Translations under genes and position numbers: made by a program | DNA from: Rhodoferax sp. GW822-FHT02A01 | GTDB lineage: Bacteria > Pseudomonadota > Gammaproteobacteria > Burkholderiales > Burkholderiaceae_C | NCBI RefSeq assembly: GCF_038784515.1 | Contig: NZ_CP152376.1 | Coordinates: forward strand, 62,001-126,000 | Reading direction: 5' to 3' | Length of the DNA stretch: 64,000 bases | Shown here: positions 23,181 to 32,646 of the stretch, in pieces | How the letters are laid out: the number at the start of each line of letters is the position of its first letter | Numbering within the stretch: the first letter of the stretch is position 1 | Notes under the pieces: model-generated | What the model was told of the DNA's origin: nothing | Database searches by the model: none | Seen by the model: the letters and a program-made list of their open reading frames with translations, nothing else

Positions 23181-25373
23181 ATGCCACAAAGTGCCATGCA
23201 AGCCAAGATCAATATAGACATTATTCGGGTAACCCACTTACGCGGACCCAACATCTGGACCTATCGCCCGGTTATTGAGGCATGGGTTGACATTGGCGAG
23301 CTGGAGAACCATCCCTCCAACACCATCCCTGGCTTCTACGACCGCCTTACCGCCCAGCTGCCCGGCCTGATAGAGCATGAATGCAGCCCCGGCGTGCGCG
23401 GCGGCTTCCTCATGCGCCTGCAAGAAGGCACCTGGGCTGCCCACATTCTGGAACACGTCTGCCTGGAGTTGCAGAACATGGCTGGCATGCGCACCGGCTT
23501 TGGCAAGGCGCGCAGCACGTCCACCAAGGGCATTTACAAGATCGCCTTTCGCACCCGGCACGAAGACGTGGGCCGCGCCGCGTTGGCAGCCGGGCGCGAG
23601 CTGCTATTGGCCGCCATTCAAGACAAGCCATTTGACATCACCAAGACCGTGGCCGACCTGACCGACATGGTCGATGACCTGTGCCTGGGCCCCAGCACCG
23701 CGCACATTGTGGACGCCGCCACGGCACGCCGTATTCCCTCCATCCGCCTGACCGACGGCAACCTGGTGCAACTGGGCTACGGCATCGCCCAGCGCCGCAT
23801 CTGGACGGCAGAAACCGACCAGACCTCGGCCATTGCCGAAGAGATCGCCAGCGACAAGGATCTGACCAAGTCCCTGCTGCAATCCTGTGGCGTACCTGTG
23901 CCCGAAGGCGAACTGGTACGCAGTGCCGATGCTGCATGGGAGGCCGCGCAGGACGTGGGCGTTCCCGTGGTGCTCAAGCCCTACGACGGCAACCACGGTC
24001 GCGGCGTTTCACTGGACCTCTGCACCGAGGCCGAAGTGCGCGCAGCCTACGAACTGGCGCACCGCAAGGGTGGCGGGGGTCCCGTGATCGTGGAGAAATA
24101 CATCTCCGGCAATGAACACCGTCTGCTGGTTGTGGGCAAGAAGGTGGTGGCCGCAGCCGCGGGGGAAAACCTCTGGGTCACCGGCGACGGCGTGCACAAC
24201 ATCGACGAGCTGACCGACCTGCAGATCAATATCGACCCGCGCCGCGGCACCGGTGAAGACTTCCCGCTCAACGCCCTGATGCCCAGCAAGAGCGGGGAGA
24301 TCATTCTGGAGCTGGAGCGTGCCGGCCTCAAACCGGAAACCGTGCCTGCCGCTGGCCAGAAGGTGCTGATACAGCGCAACGGCAACGTCCAGTTCGACAT
24401 CACCGACAAGGTACACCCCAGCGTGGCCAATGCCGCCGCACTGGCCGCCCGCGTAGTAGGTCTGGACATTGCGGGTGTGGACATGGTGCTGGAAGACGCC
24501 GGCAAGCCCCTGGAGAGCCAGCGTGGCTGTGTCATCGAGGTCAACGCCAGCCCGGGTCTGCTGGCCCACATCCGCCCTGCCAACGGCAACGGCCAACCGG
24601 TGGGACGCGCCATCATTGATCACCTGTTCAGCGAGGGCAAGGACGGCCGCATTCCCATCGTCGGCATCACCGGCACCCGGAACACCGGCCGCATCGCGCG
24701 CTTGGTGGCCTGGCTGGTACACATCAGTGGCAAGCATGTGGGCCTGGCATGCAGCGAAGGCCTGTATCTGGACGGCCGCCGCATCGACGAAGCCAACTGC
24801 GCCACCTGGGAAGCGGGTCAGCGCGTGCTGATCAACCGCTCGGTGCAGGCCGCCGTTTTCGAGAATCCGGGAGCCGTCATTCTGGGTGAAGGACTGGCCT
24901 ACGACAAATGCACCGTGGGCGTGGTCACCGACGTGAACTGGCATGAAAGCCTGGCCCACTATGACATCCACGACGACGAGCAGACCTACAAGGTGGCTCG
25001 CACCCAGGTGGACGTGGTGCTGCCCAGTGGCACCGCCGTGCTCAACGCAGCGGACCACCAGGCCGTGGAAATGGCCGAGCTGTGCGATGGCAAGGTCATC
25101 TTCTACGGCATGCATGCCGACAACCCAGCCATCGCCGCGCATCGCGAAGCCGGTGAGCGCGTGGTGGTGCTGCAGGGTGAAGCCATCGTCCTGGCCCAAG
25201 GCGCCCAGATCGCTGCCAGCCTGCCGCTGTCCAGTCTGACGCCGGCCAAGGCATCCAAGCCCGAGATGGTGATGGCCGCTGTAGCCGCAGCCTGGGCATT
25301 GAACATTCCCGTCGAATTGATTGGCGCCGGATTGCGCACCTTCGAATCCGCCCCCAAGAAAACCCCTTACTGA
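23181..25373 (+). CDS. truncated cyanophycin synthetase-like protein (CphA2-type, degenerate Mur-ligase domain)
   Basis: A 730-residue relative of CphA. The N-terminal domain (THLRGPNIW) and the ATP-grasp domain (VVLKPYDGNHGRGVSLD, EVNASPGLLAHIRPANG) are well preserved. The Mur-ligase half is not. Where CphA has the ATP loop GTNGKTTT, this protein reads GTRNTGRIA (about 497-505). The motif RGGVLREGLAFD has become PGAVILGEGLAYD, and the protein stops after LRTFES, lacking the ~110-residue C-terminal lobe with GHNPDAM. The same losses define CphA2, which joins beta-Asp-Arg dipeptides instead of adding Asp and Arg in turn. Betaproteobacteria often carry such a gene (called cphA') in tandem with cphA. 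The full synthetase begins 9 bases downstream. Activity here is inferred. Confidence 0.85.
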   Translation: MPQSAMQAKINIDIIRVTHLRGPNIWTYRPVIEAWVDIGELENHPSNTIPGFYDRLTAQLPGLIEHECSPGVRGGFLMRLQEGTWAAHILEHVCLELQNMAGMRTGFGKARSTSTKGIYKIAFRTRHEDVGRAALAAGRELLLAAIQDKPFDITKTVADLTDMVDDLCLGPSTAHIVDAATARRIPSIRLTDGNLVQLGYGIAQRRIWTAETDQTSAIAEEIASDKDLTKSLLQSCGVPVPEGELVRSADAAWEAAQDVGVPVVLKPYDGNHGRGVSLDLCTEAEVRAAYELAHRKGGGGPVIVEKYISGNEHRLLVVGKKVVAAAAGENLWVTGDGVHNIDELTDLQINIDPRRGTGEDFPLNALMPSKSGEIILELERAGLKPETVPAAGQKVLIQRNGNVQFDITDKVHPSVANAAALAARVVGLDIAGVDMVLEDAGKPLESQRGCVIEVNASPGLLAHIRPANGNGQPVGRAIIDHLFSEGKDGRIPIVGITGTRNTGRIARLVAWLVHISGKHVGLACSEGLYLDGRRIDEANCATWEAGQRVLINRSVQAAVFENPGAVILGEGLAYDKCTVGVVTDVNWHESLAHYDIHDDEQTYKVARTQVDVVLPSGTAVLNAADHQAVEMAELCDGKVIFYGMHADNPAIAAHREAGERVVVLQGEAIVLAQGAQIAASLPLSSLTPAKASKPEMVMAAVAAAWALNIPVELIGAGLRTFESAPKKTPY

Positions 25374-25382
25374 GCACGCCAC

Positions 25383-27953
25383 ATGGAAGTCACACGCATT
25401 CGCGCCCTGCGCGGTCCCAATCTGTGGAGCCACCACACGGCCATCCAATCCATCGTGTCCTGTGCGCCGCAAGAAAACTCGATTGACGAGTTGCCCGGCT
25501 TTGAGGTGCGGCTGCGCGAGCGCTTTCCCGAACTCAGCCCGCTGCAGCCTACAGGCCACAACGACAGAATTTCACTGGCCCACGTGCTGGAGCTGGTGAC
25601 GCTGGGGTTGCAGGCACAGGCCGGCTGTCCGGTGACCTTCAGTTGCACAACACCCACGTTGGACGACAACGTGTACCAGGTGGTAGTGGAGTACAGCGAG
25701 GAAGAGGTTGGTCGCAAGGCGCTGGAGATCGCTGAGCAGCTATGCAATGCCGCACTCAGCGACACACCTTTTGATGTGGCTACCGCACTGGCCGCGCTGC
25801 GTGAACTGGATGAAGACGTTCGCTTAGGGCCAAGTACCGGTTCCATCGTGGATGCTGCCGTCGCGCGTGGCATTCCCTATGCCCGCATGACCTCAGGCAG
25901 CATGGTGCGCTTTGGTTGGGGCAGCAAAAAGCGCCGCATCCAGGCGGCCGAAATTGACGCCACCAGCGCCATTTCTGAAGCCATTGCGCAGGACAAGCAA
26001 CTCACCAAGAAGCTGCTGGCCGCTGCCGGAGTGCCCGTACCCACAGGGCGCGCGGTCAGCGACGCGGATGACGCCTGGAAGGCGGCCCTGGAAATCGGCC
26101 TGCCGGTGGTGGTCAAGCCGCTGGACGGCAATCAGGGCAAGGGTGTAACAGTCAACATCACCAGCGAAGAGCAATTGCGCAAGGCCTACGAGGTTGCCAG
26201 CACGTTCAGCGACGACATCCTGGTGGAGCGCTACATGCCGGGCAACGATTTCCGCCTGCTGGTGGTGGGTGACCGTCTAGTGGCCGCCGCCCGACGCGAT
26301 CCACCCAAAGTGGTGGGTGACGGCGTGAGCACCATTGCGCAACTGGTGGAGCAGGTCAACAAGGACCCGCGTCGTGGCTCAGGACACTCCACTTCGCTCA
26401 CCAAGATCCGCTTCGATGAAATCGCCAAGGAATGCCTGGCCAACCAGGGTTTCACCGCCGATTCGGTGCCGCTCAAGGGACAGCGCGTCAATCTGCGCAA
26501 CAACGCCAACCTGTCCACCGGCGGCTCCGCCACCGACGTGACAGATGACGTGCATCCGGACGTAGCCGCCCGCGCCGTCGCCGCCGCCCACATGGTGGGC
26601 CTGGACATCTGCGGCGTTGACGTGGTGAGCGACAGCATCCTGCGCCCCCTGGAAGAACAGGGTGGCGGGGTCGTGGAAGTAAACGCGGCCCCGGGGTTGC
26701 GCATGCACCTGGCCCCCTCGTTTGGCAAAGGTCGCGCCGTGGGTGAGGCCATCATTTCGCTGCTGTTCAAGAATGGTGACAACGGGCGCATTCCGGTAGT
26801 CGCCGTCACAGGAACCAATGGCAAGACCACGACCGTGCGTCTGATTTCGCACCTGCTCAAGACCAACGGCCTGCGGGTGGGCATGACCAATACCGACGGC
26901 GTCTACGTGGATGGCCAGTGTATTGACACGGGCGACTGCAGCGGCCCCAAGAGTGCACGCAGTGTTCTGCTGCACCCTGACGTGGATGCGGCGGTTCTGG
27001 AAACCGCCCGCGGTGGCGTGCTACGCGAGGGGCTTGCCTTCGACCGTTGTGACGTGGCCGTGGTCACCAATGTGGGCAGCGGCGACCACCTCGGCCTGAA
27101 CTACATCACCACGGTGCAGGAGCTCGCCGTTCTCAAGCGCGTCATCGTGCAGAACGTGGCGCCCACCGGCGTTGCCGTTCTCAATGCGGCCGACCCCAAT
27201 GTGGCCAGCATGGCCAGCAAATGCAAGGGTTCGGTCACCTTCTTCACTCAGGACCGGCACCATCCGGTGATGGCCACGCACCGTGCCCAAGGGCATGCAG
27301 TGGTCTACGTGGAAGAAGGCAATCTGGTGGCCGCCAAGGGCGACTTCAAGCACCACATTCCCCTCAACAAAGTCCCGATCACCATGGGCGGGGCCATCGG
27401 CTTCCAGGTCGAGAACGTGATGGCTTCGGTCGCGGCCGCCTGGGCACTGAAGGTGGACTGGGTGACCATTGAAACCGGCCTGTCTTCGTTCTCCAACGAC
27501 AGCGACAACGCGGCGGGCCGATTCAATATGTTCAAGCATCGCGGTGCCACCGTGATTGCTGACTACGGACACAACCCCGATGCCATGGCGGCGTTGGTAC
27601 AAGCCGTCGAGAGCATTCCCGCCACCCGCCGCAGTGTCGTCATCAGCGGGGCTGGCGACCGGCGTGACCAGGACATCCGGCAACAAACCGAGATTCTGGG
27701 CCGCGCCTTTGACGAGGTGGTGATGTTCGAAGACCAGTGCCAACGTGGTCGCAGCGACGGCGAAGTCATTGCCTTGTTGCGCGAAGGACTCAAGGGCGCA
27801 CCGCGCACCAAGGAGTCATCTGAAATCTACGGTGAATTTCTGGCCATCGACAAGGCCATGGACAAACTCAAGGAAGGCGAGCTCTGCCTCATTCTGGTGG
27901 ACCAAGTGGAAGAAGCCATGGCCCACATCGCGGCCAAGGTGGCTGCGGGTTGA
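25383..27953 (+). CDS. cphA: cyanophycin synthetase
   Basis: Makes the storage polymer multi-L-arginyl-poly-L-aspartate without ribosomes, adding Asp with its ATP-grasp domain and Arg with its Mur-ligase domain. All 856 residues are in the normal size range. The N-terminal domain begins MEVTRIRALRGPNLW. ATP-grasp motifs include VVVKPLDGNQGKGVTVN and EVNAAPGLRMH. The Mur-ligase P-loop GTNGKTTT lies at 477-484, followed by TARGGVLREGLAFD and the C-terminal lobe with ADYGHNPDAM and SGAGDRRDQD. Every catalytic motif lost by the preceding paralogue is present here. The gene ends 14 bases before the convergent gpsA stop. No cyanophycinase or isoaspartyl dipeptidase gene is in the window. Confidence 0.96.
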   Translation: MEVTRIRALRGPNLWSHHTAIQSIVSCAPQENSIDELPGFEVRLRERFPELSPLQPTGHNDRISLAHVLELVTLGLQAQAGCPVTFSCTTPTLDDNVYQVVVEYSEEEVGRKALEIAEQLCNAALSDTPFDVATALAALRELDEDVRLGPSTGSIVDAAVARGIPYARMTSGSMVRFGWGSKKRRIQAAEIDATSAISEAIAQDKQLTKKLLAAAGVPVPTGRAVSDADDAWKAALEIGLPVVVKPLDGNQGKGVTVNITSEEQLRKAYEVASTFSDDILVERYMPGNDFRLLVVGDRLVAAARRDPPKVVGDGVSTIAQLVEQVNKDPRRGSGHSTSLTKIRFDEIAKECLANQGFTADSVPLKGQRVNLRNNANLSTGGSATDVTDDVHPDVAARAVAAAHMVGLDICGVDVVSDSILRPLEEQGGGVVEVNAAPGLRMHLAPSFGKGRAVGEAIISLLFKNGDNGRIPVVAVTGTNGKTTTVRLISHLLKTNGLRVGMTNTDGVYVDGQCIDTGDCSGPKSARSVLLHPDVDAAVLETARGGVLREGLAFDRCDVAVVTNVGSGDHLGLNYITTVQELAVLKRVIVQNVAPTGVAVLNAADPNVASMASKCKGSVTFFTQDRHHPVMATHRAQGHAVVYVEEGNLVAAKGDFKHHIPLNKVPITMGGAIGFQVENVMASVAAAWALKVDWVTIETGLSSFSNDSDNAAGRFNMFKHRGATVIADYGHNPDAMAALVQAVESIPATRRSVVISGAGDRRDQDIRQQTEILGRAFDEVVMFEDQCQRGRSDGEVIALLREGLKGAPRTKESSEIYGEFLAIDKAMDKLKEGELCLILVDQVEEAMAHIAAKVAAG

Positions 27954-27959
27954 GTGGTA

Positions 27960-27979
27960 CTGCAGGCTCAGGCCTGCGG
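27960..27979. terminator. short hairpin between convergent cphA and gpsA
   Basis: GCAGGC-TCAG-GCCTGC (27962-27977) forms a perfect 6-bp stem with a 4-base loop, extended by one wobble and one C-G pair. It covers the gpsA stop codon and lies just past the cphA stop. There is no T-run on either side, so termination is only a possibility. Confidence 0.35.
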
Positions 27980-28987
27980 CACTTCCATGCGCGGCTCACG
28001 CCCCATCAGCAAGGCCACGGCCTGCGCGGGCTGAATATGTCCTTCCAACAAAGCGACTACGCACTCGGTGATGGGAACTTCCACATTGAGGCTGCGTGAA
28101 CGCTGCAACACGGTGTGGGCGCAGTACACGCCTTCGGCCACATGGCCCAGCTCATGTACAGCCTGCTCCAAGGATTTGCCCTGCGCCAATGCCAGACCGA
28201 CACGTCGGTTGCGCGACAGGTCGCCGGTGGCAGTCAGCACCAGATCGCCCAGGCCGCTCAGCCCCATGAAAGTCTCGGCCTTGGCTCCCAGCGCCAAACC
28301 CAGACGGGTGATTTCCGTCAGCCCCCGGGTGATCAGCGCGGCACGGGCATTGAGGCCCAACTGCAGTCCGTCACACAGTCCGGTGGCGATGGCCAGCACG
28401 TTCTTCACGGCACCGCCGACCTCCACACCCACCACGTCATCGTTGGCATAGACGCGCAAGCTGCTGTTGTGAAACGCCGCCACCAGCGCATCACGCACCT
28501 CGGGGTGGGTGCTGGCGGCTACCAGTGCCGTGGGTTTGCACAAGGCAACCTCCTGGGCAAAGCTGGGGCCGCTGAGCACTCCGGCCAGCATTGCCGGAGC
28601 CACCTGGGCCTGCACTTCATGCCCCAGCAACCCAAAGTTGTCTTCGCGCTCGGCTTCAAATCCCTTGCACAGCCAGGCCACCGGCTTCTGGAACCCACGC
28701 AATTGGGCCAGCATGTCGCGCAGACCGGCCATGGGTGAGGCGATTACCAGCAAGTCCTGTTGTGCCAACAATGCTGGCAACGCCTCCAGGCTGCTGCAGG
28801 TGATCCGCAATGCCTCGGGGAACGCAATGCCGGGCAGATAACGCGCATTGCTGCGGCTGCTTTGCATGGCAGCCGCCTGACCCTGGTCCCGGGCCCAGAG
28901 GGTTACCTGGTGCACGCCAGAAGCCTGGGCTGCATTCAACGCCAGTGCAGTGCCCCAGGCACCTGCTCCCAGTACGAGGATATTCAT
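27968..28987 (-). CDS. gpsA: glycerol-3-phosphate dehydrogenase [NAD(P)+]
   Basis: Reduces dihydroxyacetone phosphate to sn-glycerol 3-phosphate for phospholipid synthesis, in the cytosol. The 339 residues open with the dinucleotide-binding motif [16 protein letters not shown], then show [19 protein letters not shown], the catalytic Lys in [13 protein letters not shown], and [11 protein letters not shown]. Length is normal. It follows secB by 45 bases on the minus strand, a spacer that contains a 9-bp hairpin. ACGGA lies about 5 bases before the ATG. Confidence 0.96.
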   Translation of the reverse strand: MNILVLGAGAWGTALALNAAQASGVHQVTLWARDQGQAAAMQSSRSNARYLPGIAFPEALRITCSSLEALPALLAQQDLLVIASPMAGLRDMLAQLRGFQKPVAWLCKGFEAEREDNFGLLGHEVQAQVAPAMLAGVLSGPSFAQEVALCKPTALVAASTHPEVRDALVAAFHNSSLRVYANDDVVGVEVGGAVKNVLAIATGLCDGLQLGLNARAALITRGLTEITRLGLALGAKAETFMGLSGLGDLVLTATGDLSRNRRVGLALAQGKSLEQAVHELGHVAEGVYCAHTVLQRSRSLNVEVPITECVVALLEGHIQPAQAVALLMGREPRMEVPQA

Positions 28988-29000
28988 GACAGTCCGTTGT

Positions 29001-29024
29001 GCAAACGGGGTTCTGCCCGTTTGC
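29001..29024. other. 9-bp hairpin between secB and gpsA
   Basis: GCAAACGGG at 29001-29009 pairs exactly with 29016-29024 across a 6-base loop. It sits 8 bases after the secB stop and 13 bases before the gpsA start codon. Without a following T-run it is more likely an mRNA processing or stability element than a full terminator. Confidence 0.45.
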
Positions 29025-29032
29025 CAGTGGAT

Positions 29033-29485
29033 TTACTGCGGCAGGCTATCGGAAGCGCCAGCTGCTTCGTTGCGCTGTTGCTCATACATGGCCTGGAAGT
29101 TGATTTCCTGCAGATGTACGGGCGGGAAGCCAGCGCGCTGCACCAGGTCTGCCACGTTGCCGCGCAGATAGGGGTAGACGATTTGCGGGCAGGCGATGCC
29201 CATGATCTGGCCCAATTGTGCTTCGTCCAAGTTGCGGATTTCGAAAATGCCGGCCTGCTTGGCTTCCACCAGGAAAACGGTCTTTTCCTTGATCTTGGTG
29301 TGCACCGTGGCGGTAACGCTCACCTCAAACACGCCATCGGCCACGGGTGCGGCCTCCACACCCAACTGGATATCCACCGAGGGCTGTTCCTGCTCCAGCA
29401 GGATGGCAGGCGAGTTGGGCTGCTCCAGGGAGGCTTCTTTGAGGTACACGCGTTGAATCTGGAAAACAGGAGCTTGATCAGCCAT
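29033..29485 (-). CDS. secB: protein-export chaperone SecB
   Basis: Cytosolic tetrameric chaperone that keeps preproteins unfolded and hands them to SecA. From the ATG at 29485 the protein has 150 residues, starting [20 protein letters not shown], a typical SecB opening. It contains the conserved [19 protein letters not shown], the helix LGIACP-like segment [13 protein letters not shown], and [13 protein letters not shown] longer in-frame start exists at 29518, but homologues begin at the shorter one. It sits between grxC and gpsA in the common betaproteobacterial order. Confidence 0.96.
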   Translation of the reverse strand: MADQAPVFQIQRVYLKEASLEQPNSPAILLEQEQPSVDIQLGVEAAPVADGVFEVSVTATVHTKIKEKTVFLVEAKQAGIFEIRNLDEAQLGQIMGIACPQIVYPYLRGNVADLVQRAGFPPVHLQEINFQAMYEQQRNEAAGASDSLPQ

Positions 29486-29565
29486 GGGAACGGTCTTTCT
29501 AGGTAAAGAAAAGCCCACTTCAGAACGTCAGCGGGCTGGAATTGGAATTGTCGCAGGCGATTATG

Positions 29566-29826
29566 TCAGGCGCCGTTCAGCAGGGGCACCAGCCCCCCTT
29601 TGCCATCCAGCGCCATCAAATCATCGCAGCCCCCCACATGGGTGCTACCGATAAAAATTTGCGGCACGGTGCGCCGGCCGGTGATTTCCATCATGCGCAG
29701 GCGCTCCTGCGGATTGGCATCGACCCGGACTTCTTCGATGGCGGCCACGCCGCGGGACTGCAGCAGTCGTTTGGCCTGAATGCAGTAAGGGCAGACGGCC
29801 GTGGTGTACATCTTGACGGTTTGCAT
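29566..29826 (-). CDS. grxC: glutaredoxin 3
   Basis: A small dithiol oxidoreductase of 86 residues that reduces disulfides and mixed glutathione disulfides. It starts MQTVKMYTTAVCPYCIQAK, with the CPYC active site at about 12-15. The glutathione-binding elements RTVPQIFIG (cis-proline) and GGCDDLMALD are present. A second ATG two codons earlier (29832) is equally in frame; the GAG motif spacing slightly favours 29826. It lies 17 bases after the rhodanese gene and 80 before secB. Confidence 0.93.
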   Translation of the reverse strand: MQTVKMYTTAVCPYCIQAKRLLQSRGVAAIEEVRVDANPQERLRMMEITGRRTVPQIFIGSTHVGGCDDLMALDGKGGLVPLLNGA

Positions 29827-29843
29827 GGGCATTCGCTCGCAAA

Positions 29844-30251
29844 TCAGGCTTTTTCAATGGGCAAGTTGGCGCCCTTCCACGCGGTCAGACCGCCACCCAG
29901 GCTCTGGGCCTGCTCATAGCCCAGCTTCTTGGCAATGGCTACAGCCCGGCCCGAGCGCGCACCGGTCTGGCATACCAGGATCAGGGGTAGCGTCTTGTTT
30001 TTCACGGTGGCCACCAGCTTGTTCTCCAGTTCACCCAAGGGAATATTCTTGGCGCTGCCCAAGTGACCTGCGGCAAATTCACCGGGTTCCGACACGTCAA
30101 CAACCACCGCCTTTTCACGGTTGACCAGCAATACGGCACCTGCCGGGCTCAGACCCGCTGTGGCCGCACCTTGCAGCACCGGCCACAAAAGCAGGCCGCC
30201 GGAGACCATCGCCAGGGAGATCAACATCCAGTTATCGAGAATAAATTTCAC
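29844..30251 (-). CDS. membrane-anchored rhodanese-like protein
   Basis: A 135-residue protein with one N-terminal membrane helix (about 8-25, LISLAMVSGGLLLWPVL) and a single rhodanese domain. The catalytic loop is CQTGARSG, with the Cys present, so sulfurtransferase activity is plausible. GTG at 30251 is chosen because AAGGA sits 5 bases before it and the membrane helix follows directly. Longer in-frame starts read through the divergent gpmA promoter region. This type is usually found beside grxC and secB in betaproteobacteria. Sulfur donor and acceptor are unknown. Confidence 0.88.
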   Translation of the reverse strand: MKFILDNWMLISLAMVSGGLLLWPVLQGAATAGLSPAGAVLLVNREKAVVVDVSEPGEFAAGHLGSAKNIPLGELENKLVATVKNKTLPLILVCQTGARSGRAVAIAKKLGYEQAQSLGGGLTAWKGANLPIEKA

Positions 30252-30302
30252 TTTGTTCCTTGTTCGTACTTGCGCACCTGCGAAAGCATTAGCCCTCCAT
30301 TT

Positions 30303-30339
30303 TAGAATGCTGAACCTGGCCCATGTTGGGCATGGGCCA
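30303..30339 (+). promoter_or_regulatory. possible gpmA promoter box and 5' hairpin
   Basis: TAGAAT at 30303-30308 could be a -10 box for gpmA, though no good -35 is visible. Just downstream, TGGCCCATG (30317-30325) and its exact reverse complement (30331-30339) form a 9-bp stem with a 5-base loop. If transcription starts near 30315, the hairpin would cap the 5' end of the gpmA mRNA. Confidence 0.35.
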
Positions 30340-30367
30340 TTGATCACTCCACCACAGTCCGTTCACC

Positions 30368-31111
30368 ATGTACAAACTTGTTCTTGTTCGCCACGGCGAA
30401 TCCACCTGGAATCTTGAAAACCGCTTTACCGGCTGGACCGATGTGGATTTGACCCCCACTGGCGTGGAACAGGCCAAGAATGCGGGCCGACTGCTCAAGG
30501 CCGAAGGCTACGAATTTGACCTGGCCTACACCAGCGTGCTCAAGCGTGCGACCCGTACCCTGTGGCACTGCCTGGACGAGATGGACCGCACCTGGCTGCC
30601 CGTGGTGCACTCCTGGCGCCTCAACGAGCGCCATTACGGCGCCCTGCAGGGATTGAACAAGACCGACATGGCCAAGCAGTACGGCGATGCCCAGGTGCTG
30701 ATCTGGCGCCGCAGCTACGACACGCCCCCCCCCGCCCTGGAGCCGACCGACCCCCGCAGTGAACGTGGCGATCTGCGCTATGCCAAGCTGCAGCCCGAAC
30801 AGGTGCCTCTGACCGAATGCCTGAAGGACACCGTGGCCCGCGTGCTGCCGTTCTGGAACGAGTCCATTGCACCGGCCATCCGTTCAGGCAAGAAGGTCCT
30901 GATTGCTGCGCACGGCAACTCCATCCGCGCATTGGTAAAGTACCTGGACAATATTGCGGACGACGCCATCGTGGGCGTGAACATTCCCAACGGCATCCCG
31001 CTGGTGTATGAGTTGGATGCGGACCTCAAACCCATCCGCAACTACTACCTGGGTGATGCAGAAGCCGTCGCCAAGGCCGCTGCAGCGGTGGCATCCCAAG
31101 GTAAAGCGTAA
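30368..31111 (+). CDS. gpmA: 2,3-bisphosphoglycerate-dependent phosphoglycerate mutase
   Basis: Interconverts 3- and 2-phosphoglycerate in glycolysis and gluconeogenesis. The 247 residues begin [15 protein letters not shown] with the phospho-acceptor His in RHG, followed by [22 protein letters not shown], and the second active His in [14 protein letters not shown]. Length and motifs are those of the cofactor-dependent GpmA type. The gene is divergent from the rhodanese-grxC-secB-gpsA group and is followed after 91 bases by an S41 protease gene. Confidence 0.97.
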   Translation: MYKLVLVRHGESTWNLENRFTGWTDVDLTPTGVEQAKNAGRLLKAEGYEFDLAYTSVLKRATRTLWHCLDEMDRTWLPVVHSWRLNERHYGALQGLNKTDMAKQYGDAQVLIWRRSYDTPPPALEPTDPRSERGDLRYAKLQPEQVPLTECLKDTVARVLPFWNESIAPAIRSGKKVLIAAHGNSIRALVKYLDNIADDAIVGVNIPNGIPLVYELDADLKPIRNYYLGDAEAVAKAAAAVASQGKA

Positions 31112-31202
31112 GTAAAAAAGACCCTATTCCATCCGAGGAGCCCGGGCCGGGTCTGCCCGGTGTTTACCTCACGGTGTATATTGGCGCGAGACAGGAACAC
31201 AT

Positions 31203-32639
31203 ATGGGTCAAAAATTGAAAATCACCGGATGGATAGCCGTCGGCGCGCTCGCGGGTGCGCTGACAACTGTGTCCCTGCAGACGGTTGCGCGGAGTGCCAT
31301 GGCGCCGCTACCACTGGAAGAGTTGCAGCAACTCGCCGCGGTATTTGGCATGATCAAGAGTGATTATGTGGAGCCGGTGGACGAGAAGAAACTGATCACC
31401 GACGCCATCGCTGGCATGGTCTCCAGCCTGGATCCGCATTCGCAATATTTTGACAAGAAGTCCTTCAAGGAATTCAAGGAAGGCACCTCCGGCAAGTTCG
31501 TAGGCGTAGGCATCGAGATCACCCAGGAAGACGGTTTGGTCAAGGTGGTCTCGCCCATTGAGGACTCCCCTGCCTTCCGCGCCGGCCTCAAGCCCAATGA
31601 CCTGATTACCAAGATTGACGATACCGCCGTCAAGGGCCTGAGCATGAATGAGGCGGTCAAGCGTATGCGTGGCGAGCCTGCCACCAAGGTGGTACTCACG
31701 ATTTACCGCAAAGATGAGAACCGCACGTTCCCGGTGACCATCATCCGCGAAGAAATCAAGCAGCAGTCGGTGCGCGGTAAGCTGGTGGAACCCGGCTATG
31801 CCTGGATTCGGTTGAACCAGTTCCAGGAACGTACCGTGGACGACTTTGTGCGCAAGGTCAACGAGATCTACCACCAGGACCCCAAGATCAAGGGCTTTGT
31901 GCTGGACTTGCGCAACGACCCCGGCGGTTTGCTCAATGCGGCCGTAGCGATCTCGGCGGCCTTTCTTCCCGAAGACGTGACCGTGGTTTCGACCAACGGG
32001 CAGACGCCTGAAAGCAAGCAGGTGCTCAAGGCCACGCCGGCAGACTTCCGTGGCATTCCCGGTGCGGATGCCATCAAGACACTGCCGCCTGAGCTGAAGA
32101 AAGTGCCTTTGGTGGTTTTGGTGAACGAAGGCTCGGCCTCCGCCAGTGAAATCGTGGCTGGCGCCTTGCAGGACCACAAGCGGGCCACCCTGATGGGCAG
32201 CCAGACCTTTGGCAAGGGCTCGGTGCAGACCTTCCGCGCCCTGGGGCCTGACACGGGACTGAAGATCACCACTTCACGTTACTACACACCGAGCGGACGC
32301 TCGATTCAGGCCAAGGGCATTGTCCCTGACGTCATGGTGGACGAAACCGAAGAAGGCAGCCCTTACGCCGTGCTGCGCATGCGCGAAGCGGATTACGACA
32401 AGCACCTGACCAGTGGCCAGGGCGAGGAAAAGAAAGATCCGGAACGGGAAAAGGCCAGGGACGAGGCACTCAAGCGCCTGGAAGAGGAGTCGCGCAAGCC
32501 AGTCTCCGAGCGCAAGGCTCCCGAGTTCGGCTCCGATAAGGACTTCCAGTTGATGCAGGCCATCAACCAGCTCAAGGGCAAGCCTGTACTGGTCAGCAAG
32601 ACCATGGTCGAACGCAAGGAAGAGCAGAAAGAAGAGTAA
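31203..32639 (+). CDS. S41 family carboxy-terminal processing peptidase
   Basis: A 478-residue periplasmic serine protease of the CtpA/Prc family. An N-terminal signal or anchor (WIAVGALAGALTTVSLQTVA) is followed by a PDZ domain (VGIEITQEDGLVKVVSPIED) and the S41 core. The Ser-Lys dyad motifs are visible as NEGSASASEI and FGKGSVQ. The charged C-terminal tail (EEKKDPEREKARDEALKRLE) is typical of the CtpA subgroup. Such enzymes trim or degrade envelope proteins, including peptidoglycan hydrolases, often with a lipoprotein adaptor; none is encoded beside it here. gpmA-ctp-moeB is a recurrent betaproteobacterial order. A GC-rich 6-bp hairpin (31142-31160) lies in its leader. Confidence 0.93.
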   Translation: MGQKLKITGWIAVGALAGALTTVSLQTVARSAMAPLPLEELQQLAAVFGMIKSDYVEPVDEKKLITDAIAGMVSSLDPHSQYFDKKSFKEFKEGTSGKFVGVGIEITQEDGLVKVVSPIEDSPAFRAGLKPNDLITKIDDTAVKGLSMNEAVKRMRGEPATKVVLTIYRKDENRTFPVTIIREEIKQQSVRGKLVEPGYAWIRLNQFQERTVDDFVRKVNEIYHQDPKIKGFVLDLRNDPGGLLNAAVAISAAFLPEDVTVVSTNGQTPESKQVLKATPADFRGIPGADAIKTLPPELKKVPLVVLVNEGSASASEIVAGALQDHKRATLMGSQTFGKGSVQTFRALGPDTGLKITTSRYYTPSGRSIQAKGIVPDVMVDETEEGSPYAVLRMREADYDKHLTSGQGEEKKDPEREKARDEALKRLEEESRKPVSERKAPEFGSDKDFQLMQAINQLKGKPVLVSKTMVERKEEQKEE

Positions 32640-32646
32640 GCGCAGT

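Noticed and set aside
31142..31160. CCGGGC/GCCCGG hairpin between gpmA and the S41 protease gene as a terminator
   Set aside because: Only 6 bp with no T-run; too weak to call as a terminator, although it may affect the leader.
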